The notes beneath the pieces are model-generated. The model saw nothing but the letters and a program-made list of their open reading frames with translations, did not search any database and had not been told where the DNA came from. From NCBI GenBank assembly GCA_017537025.1, contig JAFWCB010000005.1, positions 712,104 to 776,103 on the forward strand: a DNA stretch of 64,000 nt. The letters are read 5' to 3'. Source of the DNA: Sediminibacterium sp. Lineage in GTDB: Bacteria > Bacteroidota > Bacteroidia > Chitinophagales > Chitinophagaceae. This document shows positions 8,301 to 17,376 of this stretch, piece by piece; the stretch's first letter is position 1; every line of letters begins with the position of its first letter. The translations under genes and the position numbers were made by a program.

Positions 8301-8336
8301 CTGTGTTATCCGCGTAATAATCTGTGTTATCTGTGG
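8301..8336 (-). repeat. Inverted repeat arm upstream of the GxxExxY gene
   Basis: This 36-bp sequence is the inverted partner of 7888-7923 (28 of 36 matches). Internally it repeats CTGTGTTATC twice, 20 bp apart, so each arm is itself built from short repeats. Confidence 0.8.
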
Positions 8337-8374
8337 TTTAAAAAAGAGTATAAACACTTCACCGCCCCCGTTTT

Positions 8375-9901
8375 TTAACGGTTACGATTCATCCTCCAAA
8401 ACCAAACATTATCAAATATTGCCGTATTGCCATCACTAAAAAAGCTGATTCCTGTATCTCCCGACTCAGGAAATATTTGCGAAGTAAAAACAAGTTCCCC
8501 GTCATTTGCAAATATTTCTACAATACTTTTATCAAAGAAAATGTGCAATTTAATTTTTTCATTCTTTGCTTTTAGATAGGCGCTTTTCTTAGCGAAATAA
8601 GGATACTGGCTACTAAAGCCGGATGGTGTATTAGCTCTATCAATAGTTAGTTGTTCTAACGTGGCATCATAGCTGATGCTGAAATAATGTTTCTTCCCAA
8701 CAGCAATTTTTACCCCTGCAATACATGGTGCGGATGCTTTCATTTCCAATTCCATTTCGAATTGTTGTCCGCTAAAAGGCACTTTATAATTTGTTTGTAC
8801 CGTAATCGGTTGCTTTAATACTTCTGCGGTTGAACGTAAGCTTCGCAAAGCCTTTACAGGCTGCTGTAAGAGTATCCACTCATTACCCATTTTCTTTACA
8901 GCTATTTCTCTTGGCAAACTCATCGCACCCTTCCAGGGATTTGTTGGGATCTCATTTGCATAATTCCAATTATTAACCCAACCAATACTTACCGGTATTT
9001 TATCGGGTGTGTTTTTATAAGTTACAGCAGCATAATAATCCGGACCATAATCGGGTCTGAATATTTTATTATAGGGGTTCTCGTTAAAGAAATGAGTGCC
9101 ATTAAACTCACCCACAAAATATTGCATACTGCTATTCTGAGAAACAAACATCACCCATTTTTTTTGATCGGGCTCACCAACAACGGGTACTTGAAAAATG
9201 TCCGGACATTCCCAAACACCCGATGTATCTGCTTGTGGACCAAAATCACTTTCAAACGACCATTGTTTTAAACTATAAGACGAATAAATAGAAACCATCT
9301 TTTCATTTGGCATAGCAACTGCCATGATCCAACGCTTATCTTTTTCAAACCAAAAAACATTGGGGTCCCGAAAATCCTTGGTATGTAAATCCAAAACAGG
9401 GTTACCCGAATATCGTTGAAAAGATTTAAGATTATCAATGCTATATGCCAAATGCTGGCTCTGACTTACACTATCATGTGCTGTAAAAATAGCTACATGA
9501 GGAGGTTGGTCTTTACTTTTACCAAAGCCACTTGTATTTTTTGTATCCTGCACCATAGAACCTGAAAAAACCATTTTATCATTTTCTTCTCGAAGTGCTA
9601 CCGGCAATTCTTTCCAGCGTATCAAATCCTTACTCACAGCATGCCCCCAGCTCATATGGCCCCATTTGTTTTCAAAAGGATTATGCTGATAAAACAAGTG
9701 GTACTCTCCATTATGATAAATCAATCCGTTAGGATCATTGATCCAAAATTTTTGCGGTGTAAAATGAAATTGTGGCCGGAATGGTTCATTATAATACACT
9801 TGCTGCATTGATTTTTTAACGGGTGGGTTAGCAGGGATTTTTTGCTGCGCCAAACCCGCTGTAATTCCAATAAAAAGAAAACAGAACAACAATTTTTGCA
9901 T
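8375..9901 (-). CDS. Secreted glycoside hydrolase family 32 (fructan or sucrose beta-fructosidase)
   Basis: The 508-residue protein has a signal peptide (about residues 1-18, ending GLAQ) and all three GH32 catalytic blocks: WINDPNG with nucleophile D56, RDP at 178-180, and ECPD with acid/base E231. The five-bladed propeller region (about 40-350) is followed by the GH32 C-terminal beta-sandwich (about 365-505). It should release fructose from sucrose, inulin or levan outside the cytoplasm. No SusC/SusD, fructokinase or sugar transporter lies beside it, so it is not in a standard utilisation locus here. It ends 38 bp past the GxxExxY cassette. Confidence 0.92.
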   Translation of the reverse strand: MQKLLFCFLFIGITAGLAQQKIPANPPVKKSMQQVYYNEPFRPQFHFTPQKFWINDPNGLIYHNGEYHLFYQHNPFENKWGHMSWGHAVSKDLIRWKELPVALREENDKMVFSGSMVQDTKNTSGFGKSKDQPPHVAIFTAHDSVSQSQHLAYSIDNLKSFQRYSGNPVLDLHTKDFRDPNVFWFEKDKRWIMAVAMPNEKMVSIYSSYSLKQWSFESDFGPQADTSGVWECPDIFQVPVVGEPDQKKWVMFVSQNSSMQYFVGEFNGTHFFNENPYNKIFRPDYGPDYYAAVTYKNTPDKIPVSIGWVNNWNYANEIPTNPWKGAMSLPREIAVKKMGNEWILLQQPVKALRSLRSTAEVLKQPITVQTNYKVPFSGQQFEMELEMKASAPCIAGVKIAVGKKHYFSISYDATLEQLTIDRANTPSGFSSQYPYFAKKSAYLKAKNEKIKLHIFFDKSIVEIFANDGELVFTSQIFPESGDTGISFFSDGNTAIFDNVWFWRMNRNR

Positions 9902-9929
9902 AGCAATACTTATATATGCACAATTTACT

Positions 9930-11966
9930 TTATTTCATGCCTTCTAACTCTTTTTGAAGCCTAAACATTTCGTCTCTCAATCTTGCGGCTTCGATAAAAT
10001 CTAAATCACGGGCTGCCTTTTCCATTTCTTTTTTAGTTTTTTGAATCGCTTTTTCTACCTGGGGAATCGTTTTATATTCCAATTGCTCTTCGGCTGCCAT
10101 AGTTACCAATCCTTGGTCTTGCTGCAATGCGTATGGGTTTGAGGGATCATATCCCTTAATATCGAGAACGGATGTTTGTGCAAATACCTGTTCTTTACTT
10201 TTTATAACTGTTTGCGGAGTAATTCCATGAGCTATATTATAAGCGATCTGTTTTTCACGACGGCGGGCAGTTTCATCAATAGTGCGTTGCATACTCTCGG
10301 TTATCTTATCTGCATAGAATATCACTAACCCGTTTACATTTCTCGCCGCTCTGCCTGCTGTTTGCGTAAGCGACCTTTCATTTCTTAGGAACCCTTCTTT
10401 ATCTGCATCTAAAATAGCTACTAATGATACTTCCGGTAAATCCAGGCCCTCTCTTAATAAATTTACCCCAACCAATACATCTATCACACCTAACCGTAAA
10501 TCTCGCAATATTTCTACCCGCTCTAATGTGTCTACATCACTATGAATGTATTTTGATTTGATATTAATTCTACCCAAATACTTATCCATTTCTTCAGCCA
10601 TTCTTTTGGTGAGTGTGGTTACCAATACCCTATCTCCTTTTTTAACCCGTTCATCGATGGCTTCTAATAAGTCATCGATTTGGTTCACACTGGGTCTAAT
10701 TTCAATGGGTGGGTCAAGTAATCCGGTTGGGCGCACCACTTGTTCCACTACTACACCGCCTGTTTTTTCCAATTCATAATCGCCTGGGGTAGCGCTTACA
10801 AAAATGGTTTGCCCTATTAGGCTTTCAAATTCATGGAAATTAAGTGGACGATTATCCATGGCACTAGGTAACCGAAAACCATAGTCTACCAACACTAATT
10901 TTCTACTTCTATCACCCCCGTACATGCCCGCTACTTGTGGAATGGTTTGGTGACTTTCATCGATCACACATAAAAAATCTTTTGGAAAATAATCTAGTAA
11001 GCAGAAAGGGCGCGTACCCGGTTTTCTTCTATCAAAAAATCGAGAATAGTTTTCAATACCATTACAATATCCTAATTCCCGAATCATTTCTAAATCATAT
11101 TCTACGCGTTCTTTTAATCGCTGCGCTTCAATAAATTTTCCGCCGGCTTTAAAATATGCTACCTGTTGCATCATTTCATCCTGAATTTCATGCATCACTT
11201 GTGTGATCATATCCTTGGGGGCTAAATATAGGTTTGCGGGGAAGATAGCCGCATTATCCATGAGCCCAATACGCTTGCTGGTAGCTGTTTCTATGCTTTC
11301 TATTTCCTCTATTTCATCACCAAAAAAACTAATCCGATAGCCAAAATCTACGTAGGGTAAATTGATATCAACCGTATCTCCTTTTACCCTAAACGTGCCT
11401 CTGGTAAAATCTCCCTGAGAGCGATTGTATAAAGAATTTACTAGGGAGTGTAGAAAAGCCTGGCGGGATATTACCTGTCCTTTATGAATACGTACAATAC
11501 CATTTTCGTATTCGGTAGGGTTACCCATACCATAAATACAACTCACACTGGCAACTACAATAATATCTCTTCTCCCACTCAATAGTTGAGAGGTAGCTTG
11601 CAATCGCAGCTTATCTAATTCCTCATTAATACTTAGGTCTTTTTCTATATACACATCACTCACGGGCATATAGGCCTCCGGCTGATAGTAGTCGTAATAA
11701 CTTACAAAATAACCCACCGCATTATCCGGGAAGAACTGTTTAAATTCCCCATAAAGTTGTGCAACAAGGGTTTTATTATGGGTGAGTACTAGTGTTGGTC
11801 GTTGTACATTTTGAATAACATTAGCAATAGTAAATGTTTTACCACTACCTGTTACGCCTAAAAGCGTTTGGTATTGTTCTCCGGTCTCAACGCCGTTAGT
11901 AAGTTCTTGTATGGCACTTGGTTGATCGCCAGCCGGGGGGTATGGCGCTTTTAATTGAAAAGGCAT
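9930..11966 (-). CDS. uvrB: Excinuclease ABC subunit B
   Basis: The 678-residue protein is full length for UvrB. It shows Walker A GVTGSGKT at 37-44, the beta-hairpin YYDYYQPEAY at about 89-98, the Walker B-type CVIDESHQT, helicase motifs VLVTTLTKRMAEE and QTAGRAARN, and a C-terminal UVR motif (ARDLDFIEAARLRDEM). It verifies DNA damage with UvrA and recruits UvrC in nucleotide excision repair. The gene appears to be transcribed alone or with the GH32 gene 28 bp downstream. I see no distinctive regulatory site in front of it. Confidence 0.98.
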   Translation of the reverse strand: MPFQLKAPYPPAGDQPSAIQELTNGVETGEQYQTLLGVTGSGKTFTIANVIQNVQRPTLVLTHNKTLVAQLYGEFKQFFPDNAVGYFVSYYDYYQPEAYMPVSDVYIEKDLSINEELDKLRLQATSQLLSGRRDIIVVASVSCIYGMGNPTEYENGIVRIHKGQVISRQAFLHSLVNSLYNRSQGDFTRGTFRVKGDTVDINLPYVDFGYRISFFGDEIEEIESIETATSKRIGLMDNAAIFPANLYLAPKDMITQVMHEIQDEMMQQVAYFKAGGKFIEAQRLKERVEYDLEMIRELGYCNGIENYSRFFDRRKPGTRPFCLLDYFPKDFLCVIDESHQTIPQVAGMYGGDRSRKLVLVDYGFRLPSAMDNRPLNFHEFESLIGQTIFVSATPGDYELEKTGGVVVEQVVRPTGLLDPPIEIRPSVNQIDDLLEAIDERVKKGDRVLVTTLTKRMAEEMDKYLGRINIKSKYIHSDVDTLERVEILRDLRLGVIDVLVGVNLLREGLDLPEVSLVAILDADKEGFLRNERSLTQTAGRAARNVNGLVIFYADKITESMQRTIDETARRREKQIAYNIAHGITPQTVIKSKEQVFAQTSVLDIKGYDPSNPYALQQDQGLVTMAAEEQLEYKTIPQVEKAIQKTKKEMEKAARDLDFIEAARLRDEMFRLQKELEGMK

Positions 11967-12032
11967 ATGTGAAATTACTAGCTCTTTATCGTAAAAACCT
12001 TCTCTGTATAATAAATCTTACCGTTTTCCGGC

Positions 12033-12617
12033 TTAAAACTTCTTGAGCTTATTAACGATTGCCTCCACATTTCTATCGATTTCTTTATCGGTTATTTTCT
12101 TTCCATAGATTTCCGTTGTGCTCCATCCCTGCCAAATCGTTTTATCGGTTTTAGGATCCATTAGTGTAATTGTTAATGTTCCTTCCTTTACCGTTTCGGT
12201 ACGATTATTATATCCTAAAAAGTTTGAGGGGTACATAATGGGTACCCATCTACCTCCCACCGGGTTATAATACCATCTGGTATAGGGCTGGGAATATACC
12301 GGTGTGCTGATATCTTTTTGTTCATTTTCCACAACTACATCAAAAACCATATATACATCAGGGTTTTCTTTTACTTCTCTCCATCCGTGAGCCTGTAAGT
12401 ATTTATTGATGGTTTCGTGAATTTTTCTATCGCGTAAATCATTTTGATTAGGTCGCTTGGTATTATAATTTTTATCATCATCTCCATCGGCCCAACTATA
12501 GGTGTTAATTGCAGAAAAGTTAACCGTTTCGTCTTTTTGAACATAGGCTTTTTGCATACAGGAAGTAAGCATAATGATTGCCACTGTGGCTGCGGATATT
12601 TGCATTTTGTGTTTCAT
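12033..12617 (-). CDS. DUF4136 lipoprotein
   Basis: The 194-residue protein has a lipoprotein signal ending MLTSC (Cys at about 20), then a DUF4136-type domain: an aromatic YSWADGDDD stretch, DLRDRKIHETINKYL, and a C-terminal LTITLMDPKTDKTIWQGW followed by VEAIVNKLKKF. Function is unknown; the family is periplasmic or outer-membrane anchored. It is the third gene of a compact operon, 2 bp downstream of the cyclophilin gene, all three products being exported. Confidence 0.8.
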   Translation of the reverse strand: MKHKMQISAATVAIIMLTSCMQKAYVQKDETVNFSAINTYSWADGDDDKNYNTKRPNQNDLRDRKIHETINKYLQAHGWREVKENPDVYMVFDVVVENEQKDISTPVYSQPYTRWYYNPVGGRWVPIMYPSNFLGYNNRTETVKEGTLTITLMDPKTDKTIWQGWSTTEIYGKKITDKEIDRNVEAIVNKLKKF

Positions 12618-12619
12618 AT

Positions 12620-13204
12620 CTACTTTCTTTTAATTGAAAATATGGTTATAGGTGGATCAAAGTATTGATCTACCTCGTTTTGCCTATAAATTTTTAATAC
12701 AATATCCATGCCGTGAATGACTTTTCCAAAAGCAGCATAGCCTTGTTTATCAGCTATATTTTCACCTCCAAAATCAAGTCCGGGTTCATCGTTAATACAA
12801 ATAAAAAACTCAGTGCTCGCAGTTCCCGGTTTTGTTCTGGCTAATGAAATAACGCCTTTTTTATGTTTTATTCCGGTTAGGTTCGTTGGTTCATGCGGTA
12901 TCCCCTGTATATGTATTGCTTTGGCTTGATTTGATTTCCAAATACCTCCCTGAATAAGTGCAGATTTTAGTGCATCGGAAGGCTGATTGCCATCGTTAAA
13001 CACTCTATAGAAAGAGGCTTTTCTATAAAATCCACTATCTATAAAATTCAAAAAAGAAGCTACCGTTTTTGGTGCTTTATGAGGATATAGTTCTACTTCA
13101 ATATCGCCATAAGTTGTTTCAATAATAATATGTGGTGTATTAGAATCCACGGCTCTGCAGCCAACGAAAAAACAAACAAAACAAATGGCTACCCATTTCA
13201 TCAT
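12620..13204 (-). CDS. Cyclophilin-type peptidyl-prolyl isomerase, lipoprotein
   Basis: The 194-residue protein has a lipoprotein signal ending FFVGC (Cys at about 16), then a cyclophilin fold. It shows IIIETTYGDIEVELYP, the active-site Arg in FYRVF, Gln in LIQGG, EFFICIND and AAFGKVIHGMDIV. An insertion of about ten residues separates the Arg and Gln blocks compared with the commonest bacterial forms. It should catalyse proline isomerisation of exported proteins. It overlaps the end of the upstream phytase-like gene by 4 bp. Confidence 0.9.
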   Translation of the reverse strand: MMKWVAICFVCFFVGCRAVDSNTPHIIIETTYGDIEVELYPHKAPKTVASFLNFIDSGFYRKASFYRVFNDGNQPSDALKSALIQGGIWKSNQAKAIHIQGIPHEPTNLTGIKHKKGVISLARTKPGTASTEFFICINDEPGLDFGGENIADKQGYAAFGKVIHGMDIVLKIYRQNEVDQYFDPPITIFSIKRK

Positions 13205-14349
13205 GAAATAATTTCCATCAAAATAAACTGTGTTTCTTCAAACTGACTAAAATTATTATCAACTACCAATACAATTGTTTGATGGCCATTAGGCAAAACC
13301 GGACCCAGGGTTATTCCTTCTACGTTATCAATAAATTGATCTACATTATCAAAATTAAACAGTAGTTTTTTAGTCATTGGATAAGCGGGAGCATCGAGTA
13401 ACAAGGAGGGAACATCCTTAATATTCGAAGCCTTAGAGGCATTGGCTAAAAATATTTTAATGGTACATTTTTGACGTCCTGTGGAGAATGCCCTTTCAAC
13501 CACTAAAAACTGTTTATTACCTATATACAGCATTTCAGAAATCCCATTTATTTTAAACGCACTGAGGGGTTTTGGTAGGGTATCGATTTTTTCAGGCATG
13601 TAGGCATATTGCTCTACATTTGTTTTGGTGTCTACATTAAATTTAAAAAAGCGAAGCCAGGTTTTTTGAGTAAAGGTTTCCACTAGAGGCCCGTCCTCAT
13701 ACAAAGGCTCTTCTACACTTACATATAAATCTTTATACTTATTTCCGAAGCTCATCCCTTCTAAAACACCGTTTTGTCTGGGTCCGAATGAGTTGGGTCG
13801 CATGACCAAGTTTTCAGGCAAGCGAAAAGTATCTATAAAATTCCCTTTAACATCCATAATCATTATAGCGGGATTTACTAATACGGTGTCTTTATTTGTA
13901 ATCATTCGCTCACCCTCACTAGTCCATACAAAATAATTTTTGTTAGGATTAAATCGAAGTGATTCTGGGTCTACAGATTGCTTAGGATTTTTATGATAGT
14001 CGGGAAAAGTATCACCCGAAGGTGTACGCAAAAATTGTACATCGGTAAAGACAACAGTATCGATCTTATTTGCTTTAATAACAATATTGGTTGTATAAAA
14101 ACGTGCAGGGTTTATATTAGACCTATCGTCGCTAATACAATAATATTCGTTTTTCTGAGGGTTATAATCAATACTAGATAATCCTCCAACTGTTGTGCCT
14201 TTATATTGCAGATTATGCGGAACAACATATTTATCGAGAAGCTTCAGTTCGCTTAAAGCTGTAGTTTCGGCGCTTGCTATTTTTTTGCTAGTAGTACAGG
14301 ATGAGATCAGCGCAAAGAGCGCTATAATGGCGACAGCATTTCTTACCAT
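13201..14349 (-). CDS. Phytase-like esterase family lipoprotein
   Basis: The 382-residue protein has a lipoprotein signal ending LISSC (Cys at about 18). The body matches the family annotated as esterase-like activity of phytase: VGGLSSIDYNPQKNEYYCISDD, SVDPESLRFNP, FVWTSEGER, GVLEGMSF and VEGITLGP. It is probably a beta-propeller that cleaves phosphate esters or acts as a scaffold in the periplasm. The activity is a family inference; there is no nearby phosphate uptake gene. It is the first gene of the exported-protein operon that ends with DUF4136. Confidence 0.75.
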   Translation of the reverse strand: MVRNAVAIIALFALISSCTTSKKIASAETTALSELKLLDKYVVPHNLQYKGTTVGGLSSIDYNPQKNEYYCISDDRSNINPARFYTTNIVIKANKIDTVVFTDVQFLRTPSGDTFPDYHKNPKQSVDPESLRFNPNKNYFVWTSEGERMITNKDTVLVNPAIMIMDVKGNFIDTFRLPENLVMRPNSFGPRQNGVLEGMSFGNKYKDLYVSVEEPLYEDGPLVETFTQKTWLRFFKFNVDTKTNVEQYAYMPEKIDTLPKPLSAFKINGISEMLYIGNKQFLVVERAFSTGRQKCTIKIFLANASKASNIKDVPSLLLDAPAYPMTKKLLFNFDNVDQFIDNVEGITLGPVLPNGHQTIVLVVDNNFSQFEETQFILMEIIS

Positions 14350-14402
14350 AGATATGGTGTTATGTGGTTGTTTTTAGTAAGGTTTTTTGTATTATAGTTC
14401 TT

Positions 14403-16052
14403 TTATTTAAATTTCGGAGGATGTAAATCGTCCCAACCAGTATTTTCCTGATACCTTTTGGCTGCTAACAAAATACTGGCTTCTCCATAAATATTACCCA
14501 AAAAAGTGATGGACTGTGGAAACCCACTTCTTTTGTCGAAGCCGATAGGTACGCATACAGCCGGCTGTCCGGTTAAGTTAGTGATGGCGCTCTGATTCCC
14601 GCTTCCTCGCGTGGGGCAAATTAGTACATCTATTTGTTGCATTGCCTCTTTTATTTTTTTCATTAAGCTATACCGGTGTCTGTTTGCATTAACATATTCT
14701 ACTCCTGTCATCAATCTGGAAACCCTAAAACTATTCGGCCAATCGAATGGCGTTTGTCTTGTCATTTCATCGTCCACATTATTCCTTGTGAATTCATCGA
14801 AAGCAGCGGCAGATTCAGCACTAATCACGATATCCATGATATTAAAATTGTATACCCCGCTATCAGGAAAAACAATAGGTATCAGCTCAACCCCCATATC
14901 TTTAAATGTTTGCAATACTTTTAACTCTAAACGAGCCGTATCGGTAATTCTATCAAAATAGTTTTTTGCATATCCTATTCTTAGTTTTTTGATATCGAGG
15001 GATGGGTTGTAATTGAAGGGTTTATTTACTGCAGAAGCATCTAATCCATCTGTACCATGAATGGTAGAAAATACAATAGCTGCATCTTCTGCCGATCTGC
15101 AGATAGGGCCTATTTTATCAAGGCTCCAACTAAGGGCCATGGCACCCGTTCTGCTGATTCGTCCGAATGTAGGCCTAAGCCCTGTTGCACCACATGTAGA
15201 AGAGGGGGAAATGATAGAGCCCCATGTTTCCGTACCAATAGCGAATGGAACTAAGCCAGCAACTGTTGCCGAGGCAGAGCCAGCCGATGAGCCCGACGAG
15301 CCGCTATTTAAATTCCAAGGGTTTTTCGTTCTGCCTCCGTACCAATAATCTCCCATGGCCAATGCGCCTAATGTGAATTTTGCTACAAGTACCGCTCCCG
15401 CCTCTTTTAGTTTTGTATACACATACGCATCTTCTTCTATTTGTTGATTTTTATAGGGTGCTGCGCCCCAGGTTGTTTTTGTAGACTTTACAGCGAAAAG
15501 GTCCTTTAATCCATACGGTATGCCATGTAACAGGCCCTTGTATTTACCTGCGCTAATTTCATCATCTGCTTGTTTGGCCTGTGCGAGCGCAATAGAGTCA
15601 GTAATACTGATCACACAAGCTAGTGTGTCTCCATATTTTTTAATCCGATCAATAAAGAAGTTGGTGAGCGCTACTGAAGTAATTTGTTTTGTTTTTAGTA
15701 AGTAGGCTAATTGAGATATGGAGTAGAAAGCAAGCTCATTTAAATTTGAAGGCAGGCTTGTTTTCTCTATAACCCATTTTATTTTCTCTTGCTTGGTAGG
15801 GAAAATCATTCCCGGTAATACCGGGTTTTGAGCCATACTCATTTGTACACTATTATCGATAGTGTACTTGTGCATTTGCCTGTATCCAATTAAATTTTCT
15901 TTGACCCCTGCATACATGGTATCAATTTCTTTTTCAGTAAATGAAAGATCAAACAACTTTGATGCTGCTGAAATATCTTTTTTTGTTATCGTGTCTTGGG
16001 CAAATACTTTAGTGGCTACACAAAGCAATAAAAACAGTAATCCTTTTTTCAT
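14403..16052 (-). CDS. Secreted amidase (amidase signature family)
   Basis: The 549-residue protein has a signal peptide ending VFAQ (about residues 1-19). The amidase-signature Ser-cisSer-Lys triad is present: K183 in YGLKDLF, S252 in the GSSGSS block, and S279 in TWGSI. This is followed by CGATGLRPTFGRISR. The long N-terminal region (20-120) is typical for exported Bacteroidota members. It probably hydrolyses an amide outside the cytoplasm; the substrate is unknown. It lies 49 bp downstream of the acyltransferase that ends the esterase-barrel operon and may be read from it. Confidence 0.9.
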   Translation of the reverse strand: MKKGLLFLLLCVATKVFAQDTITKKDISAASKLFDLSFTEKEIDTMYAGVKENLIGYRQMHKYTIDNSVQMSMAQNPVLPGMIFPTKQEKIKWVIEKTSLPSNLNELAFYSISQLAYLLKTKQITSVALTNFFIDRIKKYGDTLACVISITDSIALAQAKQADDEISAGKYKGLLHGIPYGLKDLFAVKSTKTTWGAAPYKNQQIEEDAYVYTKLKEAGAVLVAKFTLGALAMGDYWYGGRTKNPWNLNSGSSGSSAGSASATVAGLVPFAIGTETWGSIISPSSTCGATGLRPTFGRISRTGAMALSWSLDKIGPICRSAEDAAIVFSTIHGTDGLDASAVNKPFNYNPSLDIKKLRIGYAKNYFDRITDTARLELKVLQTFKDMGVELIPIVFPDSGVYNFNIMDIVISAESAAAFDEFTRNNVDDEMTRQTPFDWPNSFRVSRLMTGVEYVNANRHRYSLMKKIKEAMQQIDVLICPTRGSGNQSAITNLTGQPAVCVPIGFDKRSGFPQSITFLGNIYGEASILLAAKRYQENTGWDDLHPPKFK

Positions 16053-16101
16053 ATTGTATTCATTAATAGTAATAGATATAGGTCGATGCCGGTATATGCA
16101 A

Positions 16102-16974
16102 TTATAATTTTGATATAAAGTAGATAAAAGTACTAAAAACTAAAAAAAACCATATCGGCAATATAAAGAGTAGCACCCCAAACAAAACCGAGTCAAAAAA
16201 AACGGTACCTTTTGTTACAGCATATACCATTCTTCTTATAGGCCAAAAAATGGGTAGCACAACATATTTTATTATTTTTCCCAAGGCGGGGTATTGACTC
16301 TCCTCTACACTGGCAAGTTCAGAAGACTTTACCAATAGTGATTCTAACGCTGATTTGATTGTCGAATTAAACCCTTGAACTGTTTTTACTGTATTTTTCT
16401 CCTTCAAAAACTCATCTGCTTCAAAAAGTTGTCCTGCACTTACAACCACTTTTTTAAAAACAGCAGGTATTTGCGAATAAAAAACACAAACAGGTAAAAC
16501 CTTTAGTGGCACCGCCCCTTCATATCCCATTATTATACGCGCAGCTCCTTTTTGAAATGACTGTAACTGATGGCTGTTAATACAAATACCTTCAATAAAA
16601 ATCAATACAATTCCGTTTTTATTTAGCACTTCCTGTGTTTTAGCAAAACTACTGGCATTCAGCTGAATTTTATCGCGCCCCTCGCGCATGCGATAAATGG
16701 GGATCATTTGTAATCCATTTAGCAATATTCTGTAGTGGCTTTTTTGGAAAGCGTCGCCCCTTGCTAAATAATGTACGGGGTATTTACAGGTAGCGCCAAT
16801 GATAATAGCATCTAAAAAGGAATTTGGGTGATTTGCCACTAATAGCAATGGACCGCGGGTTTCAAATAGTTCCGTAGCCGCAATAACTTTTTTTTGAAAA
16901 AAAATTTTTAAAAGAAGCCTTGCCGCTATTTTAATTATAGTATACAAATTATCACTGATATATAAATTTACCAA
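16102..16974 (-). CDS. Lysophospholipid/glycerol-phosphate acyltransferase family protein
   Basis: The 290-residue protein has the PlsC-type blocks ANHPNSFLDA (His and Asp spaced HX5D, as in one subgroup), FQKSHYRILLNGLQMIPIYR, and VLIFIEG. A hydrophobic C-terminus (about 250-288) suggests membrane anchoring. It should move an acyl chain onto a glycerophospholipid or another lipid hydroxyl. No ATG is available near the 5' end: TTG at 16974 overlaps the preceding gene by 23 bp, and a TTG at 16947 would not. As the last gene of the operon it links that locus to lipid acylation. Confidence 0.8.
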   Translation of the reverse strand: MVNLYISDNLYTIIKIAARLLLKIFFQKKVIAATELFETRGPLLLVANHPNSFLDAIIIGATCKYPVHYLARGDAFQKSHYRILLNGLQMIPIYRMREGRDKIQLNASSFAKTQEVLNKNGIVLIFIEGICINSHQLQSFQKGAARIIMGYEGAVPLKVLPVCVFYSQIPAVFKKVVVSAGQLFEADEFLKEKNTVKTVQGFNSTIKSALESLLVKSSELASVEESQYPALGKIIKYVVLPIFWPIRRMVYAVTKGTVFFDSVLFGVLLFILPIWFFLVFSTFIYFISKL

Positions 16975-17353
16975 TCTGTTTTTCCGTATGCTGTGGGAAG
17001 TTTATATCAAACTCAATCCTATAAATTCCTGGTTTAGAAAAATTGATTAAAAACCCTTCTTTAAACTTTTTCCCAGCGCTTACGAGTACTTCCATTTTAC
17101 CGGCCTGCTCAATTTCATCCAACAAGTTCTTTATCGTATAGTCAATATTTCCTTTTTGTGCCGTGTTTAAATTATTTTTTGCTATTAGAAAAAACTTAAC
17201 CGGATGTTTTTTTGAGAAGTCGCCATTTACCCTTGCAGGATAGATTGAAATGTCGATAGCAGCATACATTTTGGGTTGCTGCGTATATCCCATTAAAACT
17301 ATCGAATTAAGAAGGAATAGCCATAAAATCTGCTTCTGACCGAACTGTATCAA
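16952..17353 (-). CDS. Secreted protein made of a single Ig-like domain shared with neighbouring esterases
   Basis: The 133-residue protein has a signal peptide (about 1-24, ending GYTQ), then one beta-sandwich-type domain. Its pattern repeats that of the N-terminal domains in the two esterase-like neighbours: HPVKFFLIAKNN here, KPVKFRIGLRNN in one esterase and KVGYDVRLKNN in the other. After that come a conserved Gly and a closing PGIYRIEF. No enzyme motif is present, so it may be an adaptor or binding subunit for the same ligand or barrel. It does not match a named family that I recognise. The ends lie 23 bp after the barrel gene and overlap the acyltransferase gene. Confidence 0.7.
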   Translation of the reverse strand: MIQFGQKQILWLFLLNSIVLMGYTQQPKMYAAIDISIYPARVNGDFSKKHPVKFFLIAKNNLNTAQKGNIDYTIKNLLDEIEQAGKMEVLVSAGKKFKEGFLINFSKPGIYRIEFDINFPQHTEKQIGKFIYQ

Positions 17354-17376
17354 AGAGAATAAATTAATTCTCTAAT

